DNA of 64,000 nt from Moniliella sp. 'wahieum'. Lineage: Eukaryota > Basidiomycota > Moniliellomycetes > Moniliellales > Moniliellaceae. The notes under the pieces were generated by a model. The model had not been told where the DNA came from. It saw only the letters and a list, made by a program, of their open reading frames with translations, and made no database searches. The position numbers were made by a program, and so were the translations under genes. The stretch is from NCBI GenBank assembly GCA_003971905.1, contig RSEE01000006.1, positions 682,001 through 746,000 of the forward strand, written 5' to 3'. Below are positions 10,986-20,818 of the stretch, one piece after another (positions within the stretch are counted from its first letter, which is position 1; each line of letters opens with the position of its first letter).

Positions 10986-11939
10986 TTTCTGGGACTGCTG
11001 AACCAGCTCCGAGTCTTTACGCCTTATCTTTTCCCTCCGACATCTACTTACCAACATGCACGACACTCACCGTTGGTATCTTTCTGGGGGCGCTTTCTAC
11101 CATTGGCCTGTTCTTGGTCTTACTCGACATCGTACCGTCGATTCTACTTGTGTGTTTATATTTCTCTTCCACTTCCGTTCTTCTCACCGCCCCTCCCCAT
11201 TCCCCCCTTGCACTTGAACAATACAACCTCCGATGGATGCTTGGCACTGTCGTCACCTTTCGAATCGGAGCACCTCACCAAGCACCAGAGCTCATGTCGG
11301 AGCCTCATTGTGCCAACATGTGACAATCTCATATGGCGCCGAGCTGCTTCTATTTCCACGCGTTATTGTGGAACTGGTTGGAGGGGCTCGATGCTATGCA
11401 CTGTACTTTCGTTTGACTGGGGATTGATCCACATGTGCTCCGGTCTGCCGCCAAACGTGGCCTGTTGGGGATGCGTGCCTTTCATGTTCCCTTTTCTTAT
11501 CCTCTCTTTCCCAGGTGCCTACCCTGGCATGAACATTCGTCCCGGTGCTGGGCGCCTAGGACCTCGATCTTTACCTCTTGACCCGACGGACTACCGATGT
11601 ATTAATCCACTTTTGGGGCTTAGTGTTGTTTTTAGTAGTTGGTAGTCCCTTAGTACCTCCGTGCTCCGTAGCCAATGAAAGACACTGGCAGGTAATTCAA
11701 GCCAAAAAGCAGGCAGGCGAAGTGGTGGTTATGACGCGAGGGACACGATGCATGATATGCATGACGCATGATGGTCTTCTGAGAAGCTAGCTTGAAACGT
11801 TCATTGATCAATCCCGTCAATATTCAATTGCCCACATCCAAGCTCCAAGAAACATACGCGGCAAACCCATCGCAACGCCCATCTTTCCACCATCGCCCCT
11901 CGACCTTTCCCACCCCTTTGCGTCCACACCATCGGCATC
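10986..11939. other. intergenic, 3' flank of membrane protein and ORC5 promoter
   Basis: One 190-codon ORF (11073-11645) is low-complexity and has competing frames on both strands, so I do not call it. Near 11747-11774 there is a GATGCATGATATGCATGA repeat like those at 9361 and 19362. Nothing else is recognised. Confidence 0.45.
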
Positions 11940-13470
11940 ATGGACGACGTTCAAAAGGAGCTTCTCTCTGGTCTGTTGTCTCCGCCATTACCAGCCTCAA
12001 TTTGTGTAACGGACCTCAATTCCGGCGAGCATGGAGCGGCCACCCTTGATTCGCTCCTAGCTGAGCTTTCGTCTCGCTCGGTCGCGCCCCGAGTGGTAAG
12101 CGTTTCACCTCGCAGCTTCCCTACAATTCCTTTGATGGCCTCTCGGGTCTTGCGTCAGATGGGTACGCATAAGGCTCATGACCCCCGCCTCGACCCTGCC
12201 CGTTTTGTGTCCCGTCTGGGCCCTCTTGTCCGGAAGAACGGCCCGGTCGTTATTCGAATTGACCAGGCCGAGCGCATTCCCGATTCCTGGCCGGGTGATT
12301 TCTTGGAGATTCTGCTCCGTCTCGATGAGTTGGTGTGTCCTACGCTTCCTCCTTTCTCTCTGTCCTGGCACTAACTACACCTAAACCAGTGCCAATGCGA
12401 GGGCAAACTGTGCGTGCTGTTCGTTTCCAGTGTCCCTTTCCCTCACTTACACACCCTCTCGGGGCGAGCTGCACTTCTGGCCCCAATAGAGATTATTATT
12501 CCGGCCAAAGGCGAGAGCAGGCGTTGGCGTACGTGATGGAATGGGCAGACCAGCTACTTGAAGCTGTGGGCCAACCTCCGACAGCGAGCAATCGCAAAAC
12601 CCTCTCTTCTGCTCTGGCCACTGCCGTCAGTGCGTTCTCCTCTGAAACCAACGATATCTCAGAACTTCGAACGTTGGTGTCAACCCTTTGGATTGCGGGT
12701 GCATGCAAGCTAGGCCAACCACCTACTGCGGAAAAGCTTTTGACACACAAGGAACTCTTTACCGAGGTCATGGCCCGCGTCGCGCCCCGGTTCATCACCC
12801 CTGACCAGTTTATTGCCTCCATCGCAGGCCTCAGTGAACCCCCATCCAAGAAGGTACCAGAAGGTAAGTTCGATCCCAGAATTGTAGACTGTTGTTTTTT
12901 TGGGGGCTGACTGGGACCTGTTCGCCGCAAAGTACCTGAACAAGATGAGTTTGGAGCCCGCCAACATTCGGTTTTGGCTGCCTTCGTACTTTGGCAGCAT
13001 ATGTGGCAGGTTTTAACCCTGTGAAGCATGACACGCGCTTTTTCGCCCAGCACGTAGGCGGCGTACAACGTGCCCCTCGCAAGGGGCAGGATGACGATGC
13101 CTTTGCTGAACAGCTGGGCCGACTCAGCTGGCTGGGCCCCTATGGTCCCGATCGAACGCTTACTCGCCGTTCTCGAGAGTCTACTGTCATCTGAGCAGCC
13201 TCCAGAATTATTGGCCCTCATTGCTACCAACCATCGCCCATCCGACCTTACCGCCGCGGGTCAGGCTGAGATTATTCCCTGGCGGGCCATCAGTCATCCG
13301 CCGCTCCCTTGGAGCAAATCTCAGCCCTGGTAGCTTCCGGACATCTGGTCCAGCTCAAGCCAGGGTTGGACAATCCCCATTACCGGGCCACGTTGTCGTG
13401 GGACGAAGTGCACGCCCTAGCGTCGCTTCACCATGTGGATATTCGAGAACGGCTGTGGAATTGGCATTGA
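11940..13470 (+). CDS. ORC5: origin recognition complex subunit 5
   Basis: Orc5 is an AAA+-like subunit of the six-part complex that marks replication origins in the nucleus. The N-terminal P-loop position (SICVTDLNSGEHGAATLDSLL) aligns with Orc5 but lacks the Walker A lysine. The Walker-B-like strand VVIRIDQAERI, the LCVLFVSSVPFPHLH strand and the C-terminal winged-helix region fit the family (YVAGFNPVKHDTRFF, IERLLAVLESLL, ISALVASGHLVQL, then the end HHVDIRERLWNWH). An intron at 12333-12389 (donor GTGTGT, branch CTAAC) is clear. A second, donor GTAAGT at ~12863 with an acceptor near 12932, is likely. Frame breaks occur near 12500, 12980, 13140 and 13300. TGA is at 13468-13470. About 450 aa, normal for Orc5. 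Confidence 0.85.
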
Positions 13471-13569
13471 ATCCATGGCATTCTATGATACTGAAGGGTT
13501 ATGCAACGAGAAAGAAAGGAGGCGTGCATTTTGGACCGTAGTCATAGGATTAGAGTGATACAGCGGCTT

Positions 13570-14856
13570 TCACAGACCCATGTCGATGTCCATATCGTAC
13601 AGGTCAGGCATGCCCGTTTCCGCGCCAGGACGCTCGGCTAGTTGGGCACGCTTGAGCTCCCACTGCTTGTGGGACTCAAGTACGGTTTGCAACGCATCTG
13701 CCAGCCCGTAAAGGTCAAGGAGTCGGCTCCAGCACGAAGCGAGTCGATGAGCAACGGAAGCCGCTCCGGGTCGGATGCCAGCGTTGAATCGTGCTGCAAG
13801 GCAAGTCAGTACGAGAAGGTGATGGCCGGGCTGGGAAGAAACGTACCTCACGGATGGCATTGAGCTCCTCTCCAAATTGATCAGCAACCGCGCGCATCCA
13901 AATATCAGCGAGCGTATCTTGCTCGGTAGAAAGTCGGCCGAAGTGGACTGTCCCAAGACAGCATCCCAGTTGGTCCGGCCATCCGTTTCGGTCGATGTCG
14001 GGAGGGATTCAGCTGCTTGCCTCTTGTCCTTAACCGATTGGTATTGCGCGGCCACACGAACCCTCGACTCCTCTGCCGGAGTCGGAAGAGGGGGCAATCC
14101 CAGTTTTTTCGGCACCAGCGCCGCAGCCATGGCTTCACCCCCCGTCGCAGCCCACACAGGGTCGGGAATCGCTTGGCCGAGAATCCGCTCTGCTCGCTTG
14201 CGCGACCGTTCTACACGTGCCGCGCGAGCGCGGGAAAAGTTAATTGTGCCATCCTCGCAGTGAGCCAGAGCATCAATCGCCTCATCTTCCGAATCTTCGT
14301 CGGACGGGAGAGGGGAAGGCGTGCAGCGCGTCATTTGAGCATCCCGCGCGTTCCGCTCCCGAATCTTGCGCTGTCGCTCTTGGCGTTTTTCTTCTCTGCG
14401 GTTCGGAAACTGGGGCTGCTCAGACGAATTGATCTCGGAGGGTCGGTGAGACCGAGAGGGCCGGTCGACCCCGGCCTGGGCCAAGGCGGTCTGTTGGTCA
14501 GGCAGGGGACCACGCCGGAGACCGGGCTTGGCGTGCGCAGCATCCGATGGCGAAGACGAGGAAGATGATGAAGAGGAAGAGGAAGAGGAAGAAGATGAGG
14601 AGGAGCTTGAACTATCCGAGTCTGAGTCAGATTCGCTAGACGATGTGTCGGACGAGGGGTTGTGGCCACCGAGGTGGGGAAGGGGTAATGGCTTGGGTGC
14701 TACATCAGAATCCGAGTCTGAGTCTGAGTCCGAGTCGGACGAAGACGAAGACGACGAAGACGAGCTGACAGCATTGGTGCGTGTGCGTGCTTTGCGTGTA
14801 CGTCTGCGCTTGGTCGCCCTTTGGGCGGGGGCGTTGGGATTCGTCGCGGCGGCCAT
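13570..14856 (-). CDS. RSA3: ribosome assembly protein 3-like (Rsa3)
   Basis: The gene starts at ATG 14856 on the minus strand. It begins with a basic region (RATKRRRTRKARTR), then long Ser and Ser/Asp runs (~14560-14760), a KR-rich helical segment (REEKRQERQRKIRERNARD) and a C-terminal block: IWMRAVADQFGEELNAIRE, a 53-nt intron (13794-13846, donor GTACGT), then SDPERLPLLIDSLRAGAD. That block matches the Rsa3 domain, which acts in early 60S ribosome assembly in the nucleolus. A frame change near 13890 joins the body to the Rsa3 domain and another near 13735 gives the end LYDMDIDMGL. At ~430 aa it is longer than yeast Rsa3 because of the N-terminal acidic/Ser region. It is transcribed divergently from the antiporter gene. 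Confidence 0.65.
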   Translation of the reverse strand: MAAATNPNAPAQRATKRRRTRKARTRTNAVSSSSSSSSSSDSDSDSDSDSDVAPKPLPLPHLGGHNPSSDTSSSESDSDSDSSSSSSSSSSSSSSSSSSSSSPSDAAHAKPGLRRGPLPDQQTALAQAGVDRPSRSHRPSEINSSEQPQFPNRREEKRQERQRKIRERNARDAQMTRCTPSPLPSDEDSEDEAIDALAHCEDGTINFSRARAARVERSRKRAERILGQAIPDPVWAATGGEAMAAALVPKKLGLPPLPTPAEESRVRVAAQYQSVKDKRQAAESLPTSTETDGRTNWDAVLGQSTSADFLPSKIRSLIFGCARLLINLERSSMPSVRYVSSQPGHHLLVLTCLAARFNAGIRPGAASVAHRLASCWSRLLDLYGLADALQTVLESHKQWELKRAQLAERPGAETGMPDLYDMDIDMGL

Positions 14857-15414
14857 GGCACGAAGAGTGTGGTGAGAGCGAGGAGCAACGAGCGGGCAGC
14901 ATCGACGAGGACCGAGCCAGAAAAAATTGGACGACAGGCGAAACGAGGAGCAATCGGTGCAAGCCCTGCGTGTGAAATATGAAACGCGACGTTGGAATAG
15001 ACCGCAGTAAGCAGGTGGACTAGGTGACTCAAACTGGTGGGATAACCCTACTCGTATGCAGGTGAATGGTGGCTTGCTCGCTGCTGGCGGCCCTGCGTGA
15101 TCCGCGTGACCACTAATCAGTCATCGATGTTCCCTGCAGGCCACCTCGACCACCCTTGGCAACGCACTCCCAACTCCCCCACCCACCCTCAGCTACGCGC
15201 CCCTTACTGGCGCTGATCCCGACGCACATCTTTCCTTCTCATCCCTCTGGGCTGTCTTTACCCGTTCTGGCGTTTTCATGGCTGCTACCGTTCCCCACGT
15301 CCTTGCTGCTCTTTTCTGTGCTCTTGGCTCGCCTGCCTCCATCTACCTCTCCATCCACTGACAGCGGCTTTTTCTCGTGCCACTACCCACACACTCAATT
15401 CGTTGCTGTTTCTC
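14857..15414. promoter_or_regulatory. divergent promoter of RSA3-like and antiporter genes
   Basis: 558 bp lie between two divergent starts. The right half (15150-15400) is pyrimidine-rich, as in fungal 5' leaders. No conserved ORF or distinct box was identified. Confidence 0.45.
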
Positions 15415-17431
15415 ATGGCCGTGGAAGTTGTTCAGACGGACGTCTCGGACGTCTCCAAGGCAATCGCGATCATCGGCGCCTTTGTCGTCTTCGTTGGTCC
15501 CATCTCCCTGATCATCAAGGAACGCCTGTATCTTAGCGAGCCCCTACTGGCCGTAACCTATGGGTGCGTGAAAACATTTGCCACCTCTTCTTTCTGGATA
15601 TGCGGCTGACACTATTCTTGTATGCAGTATCATCGTTGGACCCATTGTGCTCAAATGGGTTGATCCCTTCTCCTGGGGATCCGAAGAGTCAATTCACTAT
15701 CTCACTTACCAAATCATGCGAATCGCACTTGGCATCCAAGTTCTCTTCTGTGGTGTTTCGCTCCCAGCCAAGTATCTGGAGAGGAACTGGCTCAGCCTGG
15801 CAACATTGTTGCTGGGGGTTATGACAATCGCCTGGCTTATCTGCGGTCTGCTCATTTGGGGTCTCATCCCTGGTCTCACCTTCCTTGAGAGCCTATGCCT
15901 GGGCTCGGCTATTACACCTACCGACCCTGTGCTCTCCAATGGAATCGCCTCCTTTGCCGAGGAAGTACTTGGTAACATCATCATAGCCGAGGGAGGGGCT
16001 AATGATGGTCTCGGCTTCCCTTACCTCTATCTCCCAATCTACCTTATGCGCCGCCGGCCCGACGGCCCAGACGCCGGACTGTCAGTGGGCTCCGAGATTG
16101 GCCGGTGGATTTACTCCACGCTGATCTTCCAGATTCTTCTCTCGGTTGTCTATGGTTCGTTGTGGGCTTTGTCGCGCGTAAGGCACTCAAATGGGCCGAG
16201 CGGCGCAACTGGGTGGAAAAAAACAACTTCTTTGTATATCATTTGGTCTTTCATTCTTTTGTCTCGGTACCTGTGGTATGGTTGGATCCGACGACATCCT
16301 CTCCTGCTTTATCGCTGGTAACAGCTTTCTCACGATGACTGGTTTCGCCTCCGCACCCTCGAGAATGACACTCAAGAAATTCTCGATCTCCTTCTGAACC
16401 TCATTGTCTTTATCTACACGGGTGCCCTCATCCCATTTGATATGTACTCATCCGAGCACAGTCTTGAGCCATGGAGGGTCGTTGTCTTAGCAATTTGCGG
16501 TGTGTTCTTGGCGCTTGTTCTTCATTTTGTTCGGGATACCTTACTGACAAATTCTTTGCACTTTGATCGTTACAGTTCTGATCCTCCGGCGACTTCCCTG
16601 GGTTATTTTACTTGAACGTTGGATCCCAGCTATTGCCTCGTTCAAGGAAGCTGCCTTTTGTGGATGGTTTGGTCCTATTGGGGTGTCGGCCGTGTATATC
16701 GAGGTGGCTCTGCGTGAACTTCCTGAGAGTCGTACACGGCTGCGGGAGGTCTACTCGCCGGTGGTGCTTTTCATGGTGCTTGGTAGTGTCTTGATACACG
16801 GGATTACAATCCCGATGATCCAGTTTATCCCCAAGGTCCGTACGTTTACCCAAACTCGGTCTTTGACGCTCACGCGGCCGTCGCAAACCTACAATGCCAA
16901 CTCTACCACCACGAATGAGGGTGGTTCCAACGGGTTCGCGGACACGACCGCAGAGGGGACCTCAAAGTTGTTGTGGAACCCTGTGCATGAACTTTATTCG
17001 CCGCCATGCCTGTTGTATTGTTCTGGCGCCCCGACAGCTTTTGGCGGTACCCTCGCACAACCCCTACCTCGCATGGACCCATTAACAAAGCCGACATTAC
17101 CGCCCCCAGGGATGGACAACCAGCAGCGACGGTACCCGATCGCAGTGCGCTTTCCTTCCCTTCTACGTCCGCTCCCGACAAGCTCGCTGGGGATGGGAAG
17201 CATGAAGTGGGTACAGTTACCTTCCAGTTTGCTCAGGGAACCGGCTCGAACCTCTCAAAGCCAGGCCAGGTTACCCCGAAGGAGATGGACATTACTACTC
17301 GTCCTGCTACATTGGCAGAGGAAGAGTCAGACCCCGAATCTAATGGTGGTGACCATGATCACGATGAAGGAAGGGCTTCACCTTCATCCCGTGCCCGTCC
17401 CCCGCCACCGGCGCTGGAACTCCCTCAGTAA
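15415..17431 (+). CDS. NHA1: plasma-membrane Na+/H+ antiporter (fungal CPA1 type)
   Basis: A multi-span exchanger that expels Na+ or K+ for H+. From ATG 15415 the transmembrane helices follow in order (IAIIGAFVVFVGPISLI, LATLLLGVMTIAWLICGLLIWG and others). The signature GSAITPTDPVLSNGIASF (~15901) and the ion-site helix AEGGANDGLGFPYL (~15985) keep the Asn-Asp pair. VGSDDILSCFIAGNSF (~16282) is also typical. Introns: 15564-15627 (donor GTGCGT) and 16500-16575 (donor GTGTGT), both restoring the frame exactly. Frame breaks lie near 16155, 16250 and 16330. A hydrophilic cytoplasmic tail of ~200 aa ends in acidic and Pro-rich sequence at TAA 17429-17431. It is shorter than the Saccharomyces Nha1 tail, as in many basidiomycetes. 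Confidence 0.88.
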
Positions 17432-18396
17432 CCGGTGACCTATCCTGCTTGCTTTTTTGTATCCGATTCTTCTCTCCCGTACAGTACTTTAGCTTCAACG
17501 GCTATACCCCACACACATCAGTGCGTGTTTTCTTCTTTTTGCAATTGCCTTTCAACAAGACTGCATCTTGGCCATTGAAATTCCATTATAAGTATCTTTA
17601 AATGCGTATATGGATCGGTCTTCAAGGAAGTGAACAAGAAGACCAGTACAAAAGAGTTCAGGGCGAATCATAACTGATCGATGCGAGTTATCAAATGTGC
17701 TTTAGTACGCGCTGTTGGGGGCGAAATCGTGGGCGAGGCAGTTGCTTAGACGCACGTTTACAATGTCGGCACGTGGTGTCTTTCACATCAGACTTCTTCG
17801 TGGCCTCCGCATCGCCATTCATCAGTCGTGTAGTTGTCAGCAGTCCCTCTCTTTTCAAGAAATGGTTTGGAAGAGTGTTGATGGTTTATGTCTTCAATCC
17901 TTTCTACTGAAGACCCGCAGCATTTTGGTGGCTGGACTCGGTCTCGAGAAAAGATGGTTCGAGCAAAACAACCCAAAATAACAAGGGAAGAATCGTTTGA
18001 AACGGTACATGAGTCACAGAGAAGGGGTACCATGAAAGCCTCCCTCCTGAGTGGTGGTGGCATTAGATTAAGGATGGAATGCGCTGCTGCTTAAAGTACT
18101 GGTGATAGACTTTCGTATAACTATGCGTTGGAAGGTGTAACATGTAATGGCATATCTTGAAAGAAACTTGTGTCCAATGCGTTCAACATTGAATGTTTAG
18201 TACGTCAGTACGTCAGTGTTGGTATGATCTTCCGAGCCCAGGGCACTGGCCTGCTGCCTCGCAGTTGATTTATTGCGCCGATACTACCTTTCCAACCCTA
18301 CTACGCCATAGCTTCGCGACCACCATTGCTCTATCCAATGCTCGTGACGCCCAAGGCGTGATCCTTCATAGCTAGCTGCTTCACCCGTTCGTCACC
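17432..18396. other. intergenic, antiporter 3' flank and RPP1 promoter
   Basis: About 960 bp with only short, unsupported ORFs (17695-18094). TACGTCAGTACGTCAGT (18199-18215) is a direct repeat ~180 bp upstream of the RPP1 ATG and is a possible promoter element for a highly expressed gene. Confidence 0.45.
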
Positions 18397-18850
18397 ATGT
18401 CTGCTAACGCCGCTACGCTCGCGACCCTCATTCTCGCAGACGAGCACGTTGAGATCTCTGTACGTTATGGTACACTCTTTTCCATTCGATGTGTCCCACT
18501 CCCCGTTCGGACTCGTGCCGGTCCGCGGGAACGTGGGACTCAGAAATTGTGTGAGTACGATCCAGGCAACTGACCATTCCATATCTTCACCAGGCGGAGA
18601 AGATTACCACCCTTACCAAGGCTGCCAAGGTCGAGGTTGAGCCTGTGTGGGCCACTCTCCTTGCCAAGGCGCTTGAGGGCAAGGACGTGAAGGAGCTCTT
18701 GGCTGGTATTGGCGCTGTGGGCGCTGCCCTGCCGGTGCCGCCGCTGCTCCCGCTGCCGGCGGAGCTGCTGAGGCCGCCGCGCCTGCCGAGGAGAAGGAGG
18801 AGGAGGAAGAGGAGTCTGATGACGACATGGGCTTCGGTCTGTTTGACTAA
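18397..18850 (+). CDS. RPP1: 60S acidic ribosomal stalk protein P1
   Basis: P1 pairs with P2 on the large-subunit stalk and recruits translation GTPases. ATG 18397 has good context (TCACCATG). Exon 1 (21 codons) ends ...DEHVEIS. An intron at 18460-18593 (134 nt, donor GTACGT, CTGAC branch) leads to [19 protein letters not shown] and LLAGIGAV. The Ala-rich hinge (~18735-18790) and the universal acidic tail ending [12 protein letters not shown] are in a different frame, so there is a single frame break at GCTGCCCTGCC (18724-18734). Because the tail is perfectly conserved after the break, a sequence error is far likelier than a broken gene. About 108 aa, normal for P1. Confidence 0.92.
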
Positions 18851-20818
18851 GCATCTTGCGTCTGTGGTTATGTGCCTTCCTCGAACCCCTTTGGGAGGCA
18901 ACTCAACCCCTGTTTGGCCGGTCGGTATTGGCACAGGTTAACTGCACCCCTCATTGTCCCTGTCCTTGCTTTTCCACGCTTTGCACGCAAAGCGGGCCAA
19001 CTAGTACTTCCCGTCGGGGGTTGGTCCTCGAGGGTGCTGGCAGCATCTGTACACCTACGGCGGGACGCGGGCATGTGTATTTTGTCCTGCCCACCGGCGA
19101 CCCTTGTGTCGCTGTGGCCAAAACAGTATGCCTCCACATGTTATATCCCGACGGGCGGCCCTAGTTAAGGCTGAGTCTGCTGCTTCCATAGCGTTTTTCT
19201 GCATGTGATAGAACGCCATAGCCAACCTTGTTTTCAAGCGTATATGGACAGTTCGTAAGAGTCATTTCACTGGCCTTCCTATGGCGATCGTTCGTCTCGT
19301 TCGTGTCAATCAAGGCCCCCTTTTTACAGGAACAGTCTGAAGTGCGGTGCCGTTAACACATGTCATGATGCATGTCGTGTTGTTCCGGGTCGTTCAGATC
19401 AATGTTGGCTAGGTTAAAAGTGGGAGTGTTGGGCCTCATACCACATCAGAAGAGACCGAGTTTCGACTGCTCACATTCTTTAAGGTCCGAGGGTCCTGAG
19501 CCTCTTCAGCGTCCGGCTCAATTCGTGTGTGCGAGAAGGGACAACTTGACCGTTACTGCAAGTGGTGGTCAGGTTTCGAGGCTGGCAAATTGGCAAATTG
19601 ACTCCTGTTGAAGGCCTGGCTCGTGACATTGAGATCAATATGAGGCGCATTGTGCCCGATAAATTGCAGGAGGATGGGGTAGCCGGCAAAAGCATGAGTA
19701 AGGCGAGGAGTAAAACTGTCAGTACAATGAGGTTGCAAACCCCATGTACGTCGGTCCCATGACACCTGGCACCATCTGTGTAGATGGCGTCGTCTTCTTC
19801 GTCGGTGTTCGTCGGAACAAAAACTTTTTCTTCGGGGAGTGAGCGGTCTTGTCCTAGTGGCGGATAGACGGATTGCAGCCCTACAGGGTGCGGGGGTGGT
19901 GCATCATGCTCGCCCGTGGGTTGGCAAGAGAAATGGATGCGAGGGGAGGCAAAGTCCTATGCTTTCCTTTGGATAAAGCGGGTGGGCTTCCGGCCAAAGA
20001 GGCGGGTGGAGAGTCATAGGACTTCTCACCGGGGGGCTGGAAGGGGCGGCGTGTGGATAGGGAGGGGAGTGATGGGGCACAGAGGCGTACGGCAGCATTC
20101 TTGACAAAGGCCACGGTTAGTGGGGGTGCAGTCGGAACCGAGTGGGTGGAAGAGATTGGTGGGCGGGAGCGGGAGCCAGTTATGTCGCTATCAATGGTAT
20201 ATCATAGAGAGGTCTTGCTCACACATATATAGGGCGGGGTGCAAAAAAGGCAGGACAGGAGGCGTGGGGCGTGATGCATGAGGCTGAGATCGCTGAGAGA
20301 AGACCATGTGTCGATTAAGTGGACGCGGATCAAGGGCAGCAAGGCTACCCTTCGGACAAGCAACAACAAAGACTCGTATCCGTCGATAATCGATGATCGA
20401 TATCGGGATCGATTATGGGTAGTGCACATTGAATAATTGAGACACCGGAGTTGCATGGACGTAGTACGTAGAATCGCTCCCCTTCGGTGTGGCCATCCAC
20501 TCCAAAGCCGCAGCGCCCATCAGTACTTAGTATCTTCCAGTGCCCCGCCGCAATCAATATCCAGTGTCCACGCCATCAAGCACGTTGCCAATCACACATC
20601 GTCGGCGGCGCTATTCTATCTGTCGCCCCCCTATCATACGATCAGCCCTTGACGAAAAGCCCCACTGCTGAAGCAGTTTAATGTGGAAGCATCGCCATCT
20701 CGCTGTTCCTTCTCCTTTCCTATGCAGGCTTCTATTCAGACTATACAGAACACCTCTTTGCGAGATGCAGAACTCATTGGAGACATAGGGAGCAAGAAGC
20801 GAAGCGGGGTCGGGTGGA
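18851..20818. other. 2-kb convergent intergenic region, no gene recognised
   Basis: This lies between RPP1 and the 3' end of NUP155. Small ORFs around 18950-19160 and 19370-19760 occur on both strands with no recognisable motif. A GATGCATG repeat occurs at 19362 and 20271. A perfect inverted repeat ATAATCGAT/ATCGATTAT sits at 20386-20416. I see no tRNA or rRNA. Confidence 0.5.
20386..20416. repeat. 9-bp inverted repeat with ATCGAT cores
   Basis: ATAATCGAT (20386-20394) and ATCGATTAT (20408-20416) flank a 13-nt spacer that itself contains GATCGATATC. It is one member of the ATCGAT-rich class found only between genes in this window. Confidence 0.55.

Noticed and set aside
11073..11645. 190-codon plus-strand ORF
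   Set aside because: Low-complexity, Ser/Pro/Leu-rich, with competing ORFs in other frames and no motif.
18724..18734. Programmed frameshift in RPP1
   Set aside because: No slippery heptamer or known P1 frameshifting. The break fits the general one-base-loss pattern of the window.
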